From NCBI RefSeq assembly GCF_013267355.1, contig NZ_CP053985.1:1488001-1552000 (forward strand): DNA of 64,000 bases. The letters run 5' to 3'. The notes below the pieces were generated by a model. The model had not been told where the DNA came from and did not search any database. It saw only the letters and a list, made by a program, of their open reading frames with translations. The position numbers were made by a program, and so were the translations under genes. Below are positions 38,399 through 45,594 of the stretch, piece after piece (position 1 is the first letter of the stretch; each line of letters begins with the position of its first letter). Origin of the DNA: Achromobacter pestifer (GTDB lineage Bacteria > Pseudomonadota > Gammaproteobacteria > Burkholderiales > Burkholderiaceae_B).

Positions 38399-38938
38399 AT
38401 GTCTGCCTCCGCCACTCCCCCCGCTTCCTTGACCCATTTCAGCACCTCCGAACTGGACATGCTGGCCAAGACCGCCGACGCCTTGAGCGCCTATCTGGGC
38501 AAACCCGTGCTGGCCGAAGTGGTGCTGGGCGATGACGGCACCGAATGGGTGACCTATGGCGTGCCCATCGATGAAAACGCCAAGCCCGACGAGGAACAGA
38601 CCCACGTCCAGCTGGGCGGTCCCGGTTCCCGCCTGCTGGGCAACCGCGGCGGCCTGCCCCAGTCCGACGACGACACCTACGACTGCCTCTATCTCTGGGC
38701 CATCGAGATCTCGCTGAACGAAGGCGAGCGCTTCATCAAGCTGGACCACGACGGCGAAGAATCGGCTTGGTCCGACAATCTGGAAGACGTGCTGCCGTTC
38801 GCCCTGACGGAAGAGCCCGTGCCGGCAGATCCGGACGCGGAAGACGACGAGGACGAAGAAGACGAGGACGAGGACGATGAGGATGACGAGGGCGATCACG
38901 GCCACGACCATCCTCACGACCACAACCACCGCCACTGA
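38399..38938 (+). CDS. Acidic hypothetical protein with a histidine-rich C-terminus
   Basis: A 179-residue soluble protein I do not recognise. The first 140 residues look like a folded alpha/beta domain (LAKTADALSAYLGKPVLAEVVLGDDGTEWVTYGVPID; YDCLYLWAIEISLNEGERFIKLDHDGEESAWSDNLEDVLPF). The tail turns into a run of Asp/Glu (about 145-165) and then GDHGHDHPHDHNHRH, with seven His in fifteen residues. That tail could bind divalent metal ions; the core gives no hint of function. It stands alone between the AraC gene and the converging peptide-transporter operon. Confidence 0.75.
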   Translation: MSASATPPASLTHFSTSELDMLAKTADALSAYLGKPVLAEVVLGDDGTEWVTYGVPIDENAKPDEEQTHVQLGGPGSRLLGNRGGLPQSDDDTYDCLYLWAIEISLNEGERFIKLDHDGEESAWSDNLEDVLPFALTEEPVPADPDAEDDEDEEDEDEDDEDDEGDHGHDHPHDHNHRH

Positions 38939-38996
38939 GGCGGCGCCGGACGGCAGGTTGCGGCCGGCATGGCCACGCAACCGCGCCGTCCGCGGA

Positions 38997-39992
38997 TCAG
39001 ACGGAGATCCGCCCTTCCTGTACCGCGTGGCAAGCCACCACCGACACTCCCGCGGCCATCGCCACCGGCGCCTCTGCCTTGCAGCGCTCGTTCGCGTGCG
39101 GGCAGCGCGGATGGAAGGTGCAGCCCGAGGGCGGATTGAGTGGGTTGGGCACCTCGCCCGCCACCGCGGTGCGCGGCTTGCCCGCGCCGTTGATGTCGGG
39201 AATGGCTTCCAGCAGCATGCGCGTGTACGGATGGCGCGGCCGCGCGAACAGCTCGTCGCGCGGCGCCACTTCCACCATGCGGCCCAGGTACATCACTCCC
39301 ACCCGGTCGGCCACGTGATGCACCACCGCCAGGTTGTGGGAAATGAACAGATAGGTCAGCCCCAGGTTGCGCTGCAAGTCCTTCATCAGGTTCAGCACCT
39401 GCGCCTGCACCGACACGTCCAGCGCCGAGGTCGGTTCATCGCACACCAGGAATTCAGGATTCACCGCCAGTGCCCGAGCGATCGAAATGCGCTGGCGCTG
39501 GCCGCCTGAAAACTGGTGCGGATAGCGGCCCTGGTCGGCCGGGTCCAGACCCACCTGCTTGAGCAGTTCGCCCACGCGCGCGTTGCGCTCGTCGGGCGTC
39601 ATGGCGGTGTGGGTCAACATGGGCTCGGCGATGATGCGGCCCACGCGCCAACGCGGATTGAGGCTGGCATAAGGATCCTGGAAGATCATCTGCAGGCGCT
39701 TGCGCAGGGCGCGGCCGCCCGGCTCGGACATGCGCGACAGCGGCTGGCCGTCGAAGCGGATGTCGCCGCGGGTCAGGCCATACAGGCCCACCAGCATGCG
39801 CGCCACGGTCGACTTGCCGCAGCCCGATTCGCCGACCAGCGCCAGCGTTTCGCCGCGCGCGATCTCGAACGACACCCCGTCCACGGCGCGCAGCATCACG
39901 CGCGGCTTGCCCGCGAGCTTGCGTTCCAGCCACGGCGGCGACACATCGAACCAGCGCGCGGCGTCCTTTACTTCCACCAAGGGCGTCGTCAT
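38997..39992 (-). CDS. Peptide ABC transporter ATP-binding protein (DppF/OppF-type)
   Basis: A 331-residue ABC ATPase. Walker A is [18 protein letters not shown], the signature [15 protein letters not shown], and Walker [14 protein letters not shown]. The C-terminal oligopeptide-transporter extension has the Cys-rich [19 protein letters not shown] motif, which binds a [4Fe-4S] cluster in this family. It is the last gene of the five-gene importer operon and overlaps the previous ATPase gene by four bases. Confidence 0.9.
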   Translation of the reverse strand: MTTPLVEVKDAARWFDVSPPWLERKLAGKPRVMLRAVDGVSFEIARGETLALVGESGCGKSTVARMLVGLYGLTRGDIRFDGQPLSRMSEPGGRALRKRLQMIFQDPYASLNPRWRVGRIIAEPMLTHTAMTPDERNARVGELLKQVGLDPADQGRYPHQFSGGQRQRISIARALAVNPEFLVCDEPTSALDVSVQAQVLNLMKDLQRNLGLTYLFISHNLAVVHHVADRVGVMYLGRMVEVAPRDELFARPRHPYTRMLLEAIPDINGAGKPRTAVAGEVPNPLNPPSGCTFHPRCPHANERCKAEAPVAMAAGVSVVACHAVQEGRISV

Positions 39993-40969
39993 GCGGCCAC
40001 CTTATCGTTGTTGTCGTGCAGCCAACAGGCCGCGCGGGACGTGCCGGCCGCCATCAGCTCCGGACGCTCCACGCCGCAACGCGGCAGGCGCTGGCCGCAG
40101 CGCGGATTGAAGGCGCAGCCCGGCGGAATGGCGTTCAGGCGCGGCATGCTGCCGTCGATCTGCACCAGCCGCTCGGAGTGCCCCTCCAGCGACGGAATCG
40201 AGCCCATCAGCCCCGTGGTATAGGGATGGCGCGGCTTGTGGATCACGTCCGCCACCGGACCGATTTCGGCCACCCGGCCCGCGTACATCACCGCCACGCG
40301 GTCGGCGGTTTCGGCGATCACGCCCATGTCGTGCGTGATCAGCATCACAGCCGTGCCGTTTTCGCGGCACAAGCGCTTGAGCAGCTCGATGATCTGCGCC
40401 TGGATGGACACGTCCAGCGCGGTCGTGGGCTCGTCCGCCACCACCAGCTTGGGCTCGGCCGCCAAGGCCAGCGCGATCACCACGCGTTGGCGCATGCCGC
40501 CTGAAAACTGGTGCGGGTAGTGGTCGATGCGCTCGCGCGCGGCCGGAATGCCGGTTGATGCCAGCAGCTCCACCGCGCGTTCGCGCGCCTGGGACCAACT
40601 CAGGTCCAGGTGCGTCACGATGGTTTCCGCCAGTTGCCGGCCCACCGTGTACAGCGGGTTCAGCGAGGTCAGCGGGTCCTGGAACACGGCCCCGATCTCG
40701 CGGCCGCGCACGCGGCGCATCTGCTCGTCGGGCAGGTTGTCGATGCGGCGGCCCGCCAGCAGGATCTCGCCCGCGGCGATGCGCCCCGGCGGCTCCAGCA
40801 GGCCGATGATGGATGCGCCGGTCAAGGACTTGCCGGCGCCGGATTCGCCCACTACGCCCAGGACTTCGCCAGCCTGGATGGAAAAGGACACGTCGTCCAG
40901 GGCGCGCAGCGTGCCGCGGCGCGTGGGGAATTCCACGCGCAGATTGCGGACTTCTAGAAGTGCGCTCAT
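39989..40969 (-). CDS. Peptide ABC transporter ATP-binding protein (DppD/OppD-type)
   Basis: A 326-residue ABC ATPase partnering DppF. Walker A is [18 protein letters not shown], the signature [15 protein letters not shown], and Walker [15 protein letters not shown]. The C-terminal Cys-containing extension is [20 protein letters not shown]. The second ATPase overlaps its end by four bases and dppC ends eight bases upstream. The domain set is that of dipeptide/oligopeptide/nickel importers. Confidence 0.9.
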   Translation of the reverse strand: MSALLEVRNLRVEFPTRRGTLRALDDVSFSIQAGEVLGVVGESGAGKSLTGASIIGLLEPPGRIAAGEILLAGRRIDNLPDEQMRRVRGREIGAVFQDPLTSLNPLYTVGRQLAETIVTHLDLSWSQARERAVELLASTGIPAARERIDHYPHQFSGGMRQRVVIALALAAEPKLVVADEPTTALDVSIQAQIIELLKRLCRENGTAVMLITHDMGVIAETADRVAVMYAGRVAEIGPVADVIHKPRHPYTTGLMGSIPSLEGHSERLVQIDGSMPRLNAIPPGCAFNPRCGQRLPRCGVERPELMAAGTSRAACWLHDNNDKVAA

Positions 40970-40976
40970 GTAAACC

Positions 40977-41891
40977 TCAATTCAGCCGGGGATTGAGCGC
41001 ATCGCGCAGCCAGTCGCCCAGAAGGTTGACCGACAGCACCAGCAGCACCAACGCCGCGCCCGGGAAGATGGTGATCCACCATTCGCCGGAAAACAGGAAG
41101 TCGTTGCCGATGCGGATCAGCGTGCCCAGCGACGGCGCCGTCGGCGGCACCCCTACGCCCAGGAACGACAGCGTGGCTTCGGTGATGATGGCCGTGGCCA
41201 GGTGCACCGTGGCCAGCACCAGCACCGGACCCAGCACATTGGGCAGCACATGGCGGAACATGATGACGGGCGAAGCCACGCCGATCACGCGCGCCGCCTG
41301 CACGTATTCGCGGTTCTTCTCCACCAGGGTGGAACCGCGCACGGTGCGCGCGTACTGCGGCCAGCCGGCAAGCGCGATCGCGCCGATCAGCACCGGGAAC
41401 GCAATCAGCTCGTGCAGCTCGCGCGGCACCGCCGCCCGCGCCACGCCATCGATCAGCAGCGCGATCAGGATGGCGGGGAACGACAGCTGCACGTCGGCGA
41501 TACGCATGATGAAGGCATCGATACGCCCGCCCGCGTAGCCCGAGATCAGCCCCAGCACGATGCCGATCAACATCGACAGCAGCACCGAGGCCAGGCCGAT
41601 CAAGAGCGACACGCGGGTGCCGTACAGAATGGCCGAGTACAGGTCGCGGCCCTGGCTGTCGGTGCCCAGCAGATAGGTCGGCTGGCCGTTGGCCTCCCAG
41701 GCGGGCGGCAGCAAGGCGTCCAGCAATTCCACCGTGGTCAGGTCGAACGGATTGTGCGGCGCCACCCAGCCGGCCCCGAAGGAGCCGATCAGCAAGGCCG
41801 CCAGCTGCACGGTGGCGACGATGGCCACGGGCGCCCGGCGCCAGGCCCAGGCGATGTCGCTGTCCCACCAGCGTTTGAGTACGGCGCGCAT
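40977..41891 (-). CDS. Peptide ABC transporter permease (DppC/OppC-type)
   Basis: A 304-residue inner-membrane permease with an N-terminal OppC_N segment, six helices and the EAA loop (EKNREYVQAARVIGVASPVIMFRHVLPN). The LLGTDSQGRDLYSAILYGTRVSL stretch is diagnostic for this family. The start codon overlaps the dppB stop by one base. A longer open frame upstream only reflects overlap with dppB. Confidence 0.9.
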   Translation of the reverse strand: MRAVLKRWWDSDIAWAWRRAPVAIVATVQLAALLIGSFGAGWVAPHNPFDLTTVELLDALLPPAWEANGQPTYLLGTDSQGRDLYSAILYGTRVSLLIGLASVLLSMLIGIVLGLISGYAGGRIDAFIMRIADVQLSFPAILIALLIDGVARAAVPRELHELIAFPVLIGAIALAGWPQYARTVRGSTLVEKNREYVQAARVIGVASPVIMFRHVLPNVLGPVLVLATVHLATAIITEATLSFLGVGVPPTAPSLGTLIRIGNDFLFSGEWWITIFPGAALVLLVLSVNLLGDWLRDALNPRLN

Positions 41892-42880
41892 CAGTGAGCC
41901 CCCCCGCCGCGGGTCAGCCCGGAACGCAGGCGCGGGTCCACGACAAAATACAAAAGATCGACGATCAGGTTGATCACCACGAACACCAGCGCGATCAGGC
42001 ACAGGTAGGCCGCCATGACCGGCACGTCGGCGAATTGCACCGCCTGGATGAACAGCAGGCCCATGCCCGGCCACTGGAACACGGTTTCCGTGACGATGGC
42101 GAAGGCGATGATGCCGCCCAGCTGCAGGCCGGTGATGGTGATGACCGGCACCATGGTGTTCTTCAGCGCATGGCCGAAGTGGATGGCGCGGCGCTTCAGG
42201 CCCCGGGCGCGCGCGAACTTGATGTAGTCCGAACGCAGCACCTCCAGCATCTCCGAGCGCACCAGGCGCAGCACCAGGGTCATCTGGAACAGCGACAGGG
42301 TGATGGACGGCAGGATCAGATGCTTCCAGCCCGTGGCGGTAAACAGCCCCGATGACCACCAGCCCACGCTGACGGTGTCGCCGCGCCCGTAGCTGGGCAG
42401 CCAGCCCAATTGCACGGAGAACACCAGGATCAGCAGGATGCCGATCAGGAAGGTGGGCAGCGACACGCCCAGCAGCGAGCCGGCCAGCAGCAGCTGCGAC
42501 ACCAGGCTGTTGCGCTTGAGCGCGGTGTACACGCCCAGCGGCACGCCCACCAGCAAGGCCAGCAAGGCGGCCACCATGGATAGCTCCAGCGTGGCCGGCA
42601 GGCGGGATTTCAGCAGGGTGGAAACGGGTTCGCTCTGGCGCAGGGAGATGCCGAAATTGCCCTGCAAGGCGTTGGCCACGAAATGGCCGAATTGGACGAT
42701 GGCGGGCTCGTTCAACCCCAGGCGCTCACGCAGTTCGATGCGCTCGGCATCGGTGGCGTCCTGCCCCAGCATGATGGTGACAGGGTCGCCGACGTATTGA
42801 AAAAGCACAAAGGCCAGTAGCGCGACGGTGAGCATCACCGCTACGGCCTGCAACAGGCGACGCAGTATGAAAGCAAACAT
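41891..42880 (-). CDS. Peptide ABC transporter permease (DppB/OppB-type)
   Basis: A 329-residue six-helix permease. It opens MFAFILRRLLQAVAVMLTVALLAFVLF, the usual first helix. DPVTIMLGQDATDAERIELRERLGLNEPAIVQF and the EAA loop (SDYIKFARARGLKRRAIHFGHALKN) follow. It is separated from the upstream binding-protein gene by 84 bases containing a long hairpin. Confidence 0.9.
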   Translation of the reverse strand: MFAFILRRLLQAVAVMLTVALLAFVLFQYVGDPVTIMLGQDATDAERIELRERLGLNEPAIVQFGHFVANALQGNFGISLRQSEPVSTLLKSRLPATLELSMVAALLALLVGVPLGVYTALKRNSLVSQLLLAGSLLGVSLPTFLIGILLILVFSVQLGWLPSYGRGDTVSVGWWSSGLFTATGWKHLILPSITLSLFQMTLVLRLVRSEMLEVLRSDYIKFARARGLKRRAIHFGHALKNTMVPVITITGLQLGGIIAFAIVTETVFQWPGMGLLFIQAVQFADVPVMAAYLCLIALVFVVINLIVDLLYFVVDPRLRSGLTRGGGAH

Positions 42881-42895
42881 AGGCGGAAAAGGCGA

Positions 42896-42952
42896 AACGG
42901 CGGAAGCCCGCTGGCCTGCTCAGTATGAACAGACCGTCGGGCTCCGCCGTTT
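42896..42952 (-). terminator. Intercistronic hairpin between dppA-like and dppB-like genes
   Basis: On the minus strand AACGGCGGAGCCCG (42952-42939) pairs with CGGGCTTCCGCCGTT (42910-42896) around a 28-base loop, with one bulge. It lies 12 bases after the binding-protein stop. Such a stem could attenuate transcription or protect the upstream mRNA, giving more binding protein than permease. Confidence 0.5.
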
Positions 42953-42964
42953 GATTAGCCTGGA

Positions 42965-44536
42965 TCAGTCAACCTTGACCCAATCGGCAACGAGGCGATT
43001 GTCGGCACGGTGGATGACCGTGACGTTCTTGCGCATGGCCCAGGGAATGACCTGGTCGTGCAGCGGGATGTGGCCGAAGTCCTTGGCGTGCCCTTGCAGC
43101 ACGGTGATGATGTCGGCGTCACGCTTGGCCGGATCGGTTTCCGTCTTGATCCGGTCGATGATGACGTCCAGTTCCTTGTTGCTGTAGTTGCCCAGGTTGT
43201 ACATGCCGTCCGCGCCCTCACCCTTGGTGCGAATCAGGTTCTGCAGCGTGTACATGGCATCGAAGGTGGGGACGCCCCAGCCGAACAGGTAGGCGCTGGT
43301 GTCGAACGACTGCACCTTGGGGAAATAGGTGGAGCGCGGCATGGCGTTCATGGTGGCCTTGACGCCGACCTTGGCCCACATGCCGACGACCGCCTGACAG
43401 ATGGCTTCGTCGTTGATGTAGCGGTTGTTCGGGCAGTCCAGCGTGAAGTTCAGCGTGCCGTCGTAGCCGGCGTCCTTCAGCAGGGCGCGGGACTTTTCAG
43501 GATCATAGGGCACGCGCGCTTGCAGCGTCTGGGCCCAGCCGTGCACCTGCGGCGCGATCATCGTGCCGGTGGGCGCGGACAGGCCGCGCATCACCGCGCG
43601 CTTGATGGCGTCCACGTCGATGGCGCGGTACAGCGCCTCGCGCACGCGGATGTCCTGGAACGGGTTCTTGCCCTTGATGTTGGAGTACTGGAGTTCCGGA
43701 CGCTTCTGGTCCAGGCCCAGGTAGATGGTGCGGTACTCGTTGCCTTCCACGACCTTGGCGGACTGGCGCAGACGCTCCAGGTCCTGGGCCGCCGGATCCA
43801 GCACGAAGTCGATCTCGCCCGACAGCAGCGCCGCGGTGCGCGTGGCGTTCTGCTTGATCGGCGTGAACACGACTTCGGTCACGTTGCCGACCTTGCCGGC
43901 CTTGTTCCACCAGTCCTTGTTTTCCTCGAACACCGTGCGCACGTCCACTTCGCGCGACTTCAGCTTGTAGGGGCCGGTGCCGTTGGTGTTGCGCGCGCCG
44001 TAGGTCTCTTCCTTGTTGACGTAGTCCTGCGGCTTGGCGACGTTGTTCTTTTCCGACCAGGCCTTGTTCATGATGAACACGTTGGTCAGCTGGCGCAGCA
44101 GCACCGGATTGGGCGCCGAGGTTTCGATCTCGACCGTCAGGTCGTCGATCTTGCGGGCTTCCTTGATGCCGGTGGTGTAGGCCTTGTAGTTCGAGGTGGG
44201 CGCCATGGCGCGGTGGATCGAGAACACCACGTCGTCGGCGGTGAAGGCGGCGCCGTCATGGAACTTCACGCCGGGGCGCAGCTTGAAGCGATACAGCGTG
44301 GAGGAAACCTGCTCCCATTCCGTGGCCAGGCGCGGATTCACCTTGAAGGACTTGTCGTAGTCCACCAGCGGTTCGTAGATGTAGCTGTTGGCGGCAATCG
44401 TCATGCCTTCGTTCTGCGAGTGCGGATCGAAGGTGAGGATGTCGCCCTGGGCGGCCCAGCGGAAGGTCTTGGCTTGCCCGATCGTGGGCACGGCAACGGC
44501 GGCGGCGATCGCGATAGCAATCAAAGTGCGGCGCAT
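42965..44536 (-). CDS. Peptide ABC transporter substrate-binding protein (DppA/OppA-type)
   Basis: A 523-residue periplasmic binding protein of family SBP_bac_5. The signal peptide is RRTLIAIAIAAAVAVPTIGQA. The mature protein starts KTFRWAAQGDILTFDPHSQNE and has the family FKLRPGVKFHDGAAFTADDVVFSIHRA and IRVREALYRAIDVDAIKRAVM. The start at 44536 is supported by AGGAG nine bases upstream. It is the first gene of the importer operon and determines what is imported, probably short peptides; the ligand is not readable. Confidence 0.9.
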   Translation of the reverse strand: MRRTLIAIAIAAAVAVPTIGQAKTFRWAAQGDILTFDPHSQNEGMTIAANSYIYEPLVDYDKSFKVNPRLATEWEQVSSTLYRFKLRPGVKFHDGAAFTADDVVFSIHRAMAPTSNYKAYTTGIKEARKIDDLTVEIETSAPNPVLLRQLTNVFIMNKAWSEKNNVAKPQDYVNKEETYGARNTNGTGPYKLKSREVDVRTVFEENKDWWNKAGKVGNVTEVVFTPIKQNATRTAALLSGEIDFVLDPAAQDLERLRQSAKVVEGNEYRTIYLGLDQKRPELQYSNIKGKNPFQDIRVREALYRAIDVDAIKRAVMRGLSAPTGTMIAPQVHGWAQTLQARVPYDPEKSRALLKDAGYDGTLNFTLDCPNNRYINDEAICQAVVGMWAKVGVKATMNAMPRSTYFPKVQSFDTSAYLFGWGVPTFDAMYTLQNLIRTKGEGADGMYNLGNYSNKELDVIIDRIKTETDPAKRDADIITVLQGHAKDFGHIPLHDQVIPWAMRKNVTVIHRADNRLVADWVKVD

Positions 44537-44573
44537 AGGTTCAACTCCTGACTGTAGTCTGAATACCGGCGCG

Positions 44574-44602
44574 ATATTGCCTAGCCGCAAGACCTCCGTC
44601 AA
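44574..44602 (-). promoter_or_regulatory. Sigma-70-like promoter of the peptide-importer operon
   Basis: On the minus strand TTGACG (44602-44597), a 17-base spacer and CAATAT (44579-44574) precede the dppA-like start by about 37 bases. The predicted transcription start is near 44567. Confidence 0.55.
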
Positions 44603-44723
44603 TTGAGGGTTTATGCGTACCGTAGGCGGTTTTCACAGAGAGGAAACCAATTGGGGACACATAAGCTTGTAACAAAATAATTGAAGTAAACAGTGTTGGG
44701 CATGCGGCGGCCGCTGCCCCCGG

Positions 44724-45224
44724 CTACTCGTCGTCGTCCGGCGCCGACAATTCCAGCGGCACATGTTCCGTCATCAGCACCTCCAGCATGTCGATCAACA
44801 TCGCGGCCTTTTCCTCTCCAAATGGCGCGAGCACGGCCTTTTGATGCTGCAAGGCCTGCTCGCACAACGAGGCGATCAGATTCGTGCCCTTGGTGGTGAT
44901 GCAGACCCGCGTCTGCCGCCGGTCCGCCCGCACGCCGGTGCGCGCCACCAGGCCTTCAGCCTCCATGCGCTGCACCACCTTGCTCAAGGTGGGCTGCTTG
45001 GTGATGGCCAGCACCGCCAGCATGCCTATGGTTTCGCCAGGACTGCCCTCCAGGCTGGCCAGCACCCGCCATTCGGTCACCGACAGGCCGGCCGCCTTCA
45101 CCTGCAAATGGAATTCCGCCGAAATGCGCTGGCTGGCCTGCGCCAGCAGATAGGCCAGATAGCCATCGACGAAGCGCGCCTTGTGCGCCGCCGCGTCCGT
45201 GTCCCGCTGCTTGCCTAACCGCAT
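44724..45224 (-). CDS. MarR-family regulator of the aromatic (auxin-like) catabolic locus
   Basis: A 166-residue winged-helix regulator. The sequence YLLAQASQRISAEFHLQVKAAGLSVTEWRVLASLEGSPGETIGMLAVLAITKQPTLSKVVQRMEAEGLVARTGVRADRRQTRVCIT gives the dimer helix, the recognition helix (QPTLSKVVQRM) and the wing (DRRQTRVCIT). The C-terminus is acidic. It is divergent from the IorA-like gene across 370 bases. MarR proteins in this arrangement usually repress the divergent operon and release when the substrate or a CoA derivative binds; MarR regulators control known auxin-degradation loci. The ATG at 45224 gives the standard length. Confidence 0.87.
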   Translation of the reverse strand: MRLGKQRDTDAAAHKARFVDGYLAYLLAQASQRISAEFHLQVKAAGLSVTEWRVLASLEGSPGETIGMLAVLAITKQPTLSKVVQRMEAEGLVARTGVRADRRQTRVCITTKGTNLIASLCEQALQHQKAVLAPFGEEKAAMLIDMLEVLMTEHVPLELSAPDDDE

Positions 45225-45408
45225 GTTGCTTTGCTCCCACGCATCGGAATACAGGGCCTGCGCCGGCCCGACGAAATGCGCATTGCACCACGGTGGCGCA
45301 AACGCGCGCCATGATGTGCCGCAATGCTGTTGCGCAGCACAGGGTATACCCGGAATCGCAACCCATTTTTGCACCAACACAGCGCCGGAATCGCGCTGCG
45401 CACTAGAG

Positions 45409-45433
45409 AACAACGAGTATATACGTCATTGTT
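45409..45433. promoter_or_regulatory. Candidate MarR operator
   Basis: AACAACGA (45409-45416) and TCATTGTT (45426-45433) form a near-perfect inverted repeat (7 of 8) around AT-rich GTATATACG. Size and symmetry fit a MarR-family dimer site, upstream of the promoter for the catabolic genes. Confidence 0.55.
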
Positions 45434-45477
45434 TTAGCGTGATATTTTTTGTTTTCCATGAAATTTCATCTTTTTTG

Positions 45478-45506
45478 TTGACAGCTAAAACGTTGACTCC
45501 TAAAGT
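45478..45506 (+). promoter_or_regulatory. Sigma-70-like promoter of the catabolic operon
   Basis: TTGACA (45478-45483), a 17-base spacer and TAAAGT (45501-45506). Transcription would start near 45513, leaving an 80-base leader before the IorA-like gene, which has GGAG eight bases before its ATG. Confidence 0.65.
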
Positions 45507-45594
45507 ATTTTTAAGACGAGATTTTCCTGACGTGACGATGCTGCGCAGCAGCAACCATTGAGGACCCGCAGGCCGGGCCGCGAAGGAGTGCCAG

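Larger units (their letters stand above)
45225..45594. other. Divergent control region of the catabolic locus
   Basis: 370 bases without a gene, and AT-rich between about 45400 and 45520, in contrast to the GC-rich surroundings. It contains the palindrome at 45409-45433, a sigma-70-like promoter towards the IorA-like gene, and an 8-base inverted pair GTTTTAGC (45431-45438)/GCTAAAAC (45484-45491) whose second arm directly follows the -35 box. Confidence 0.6.
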
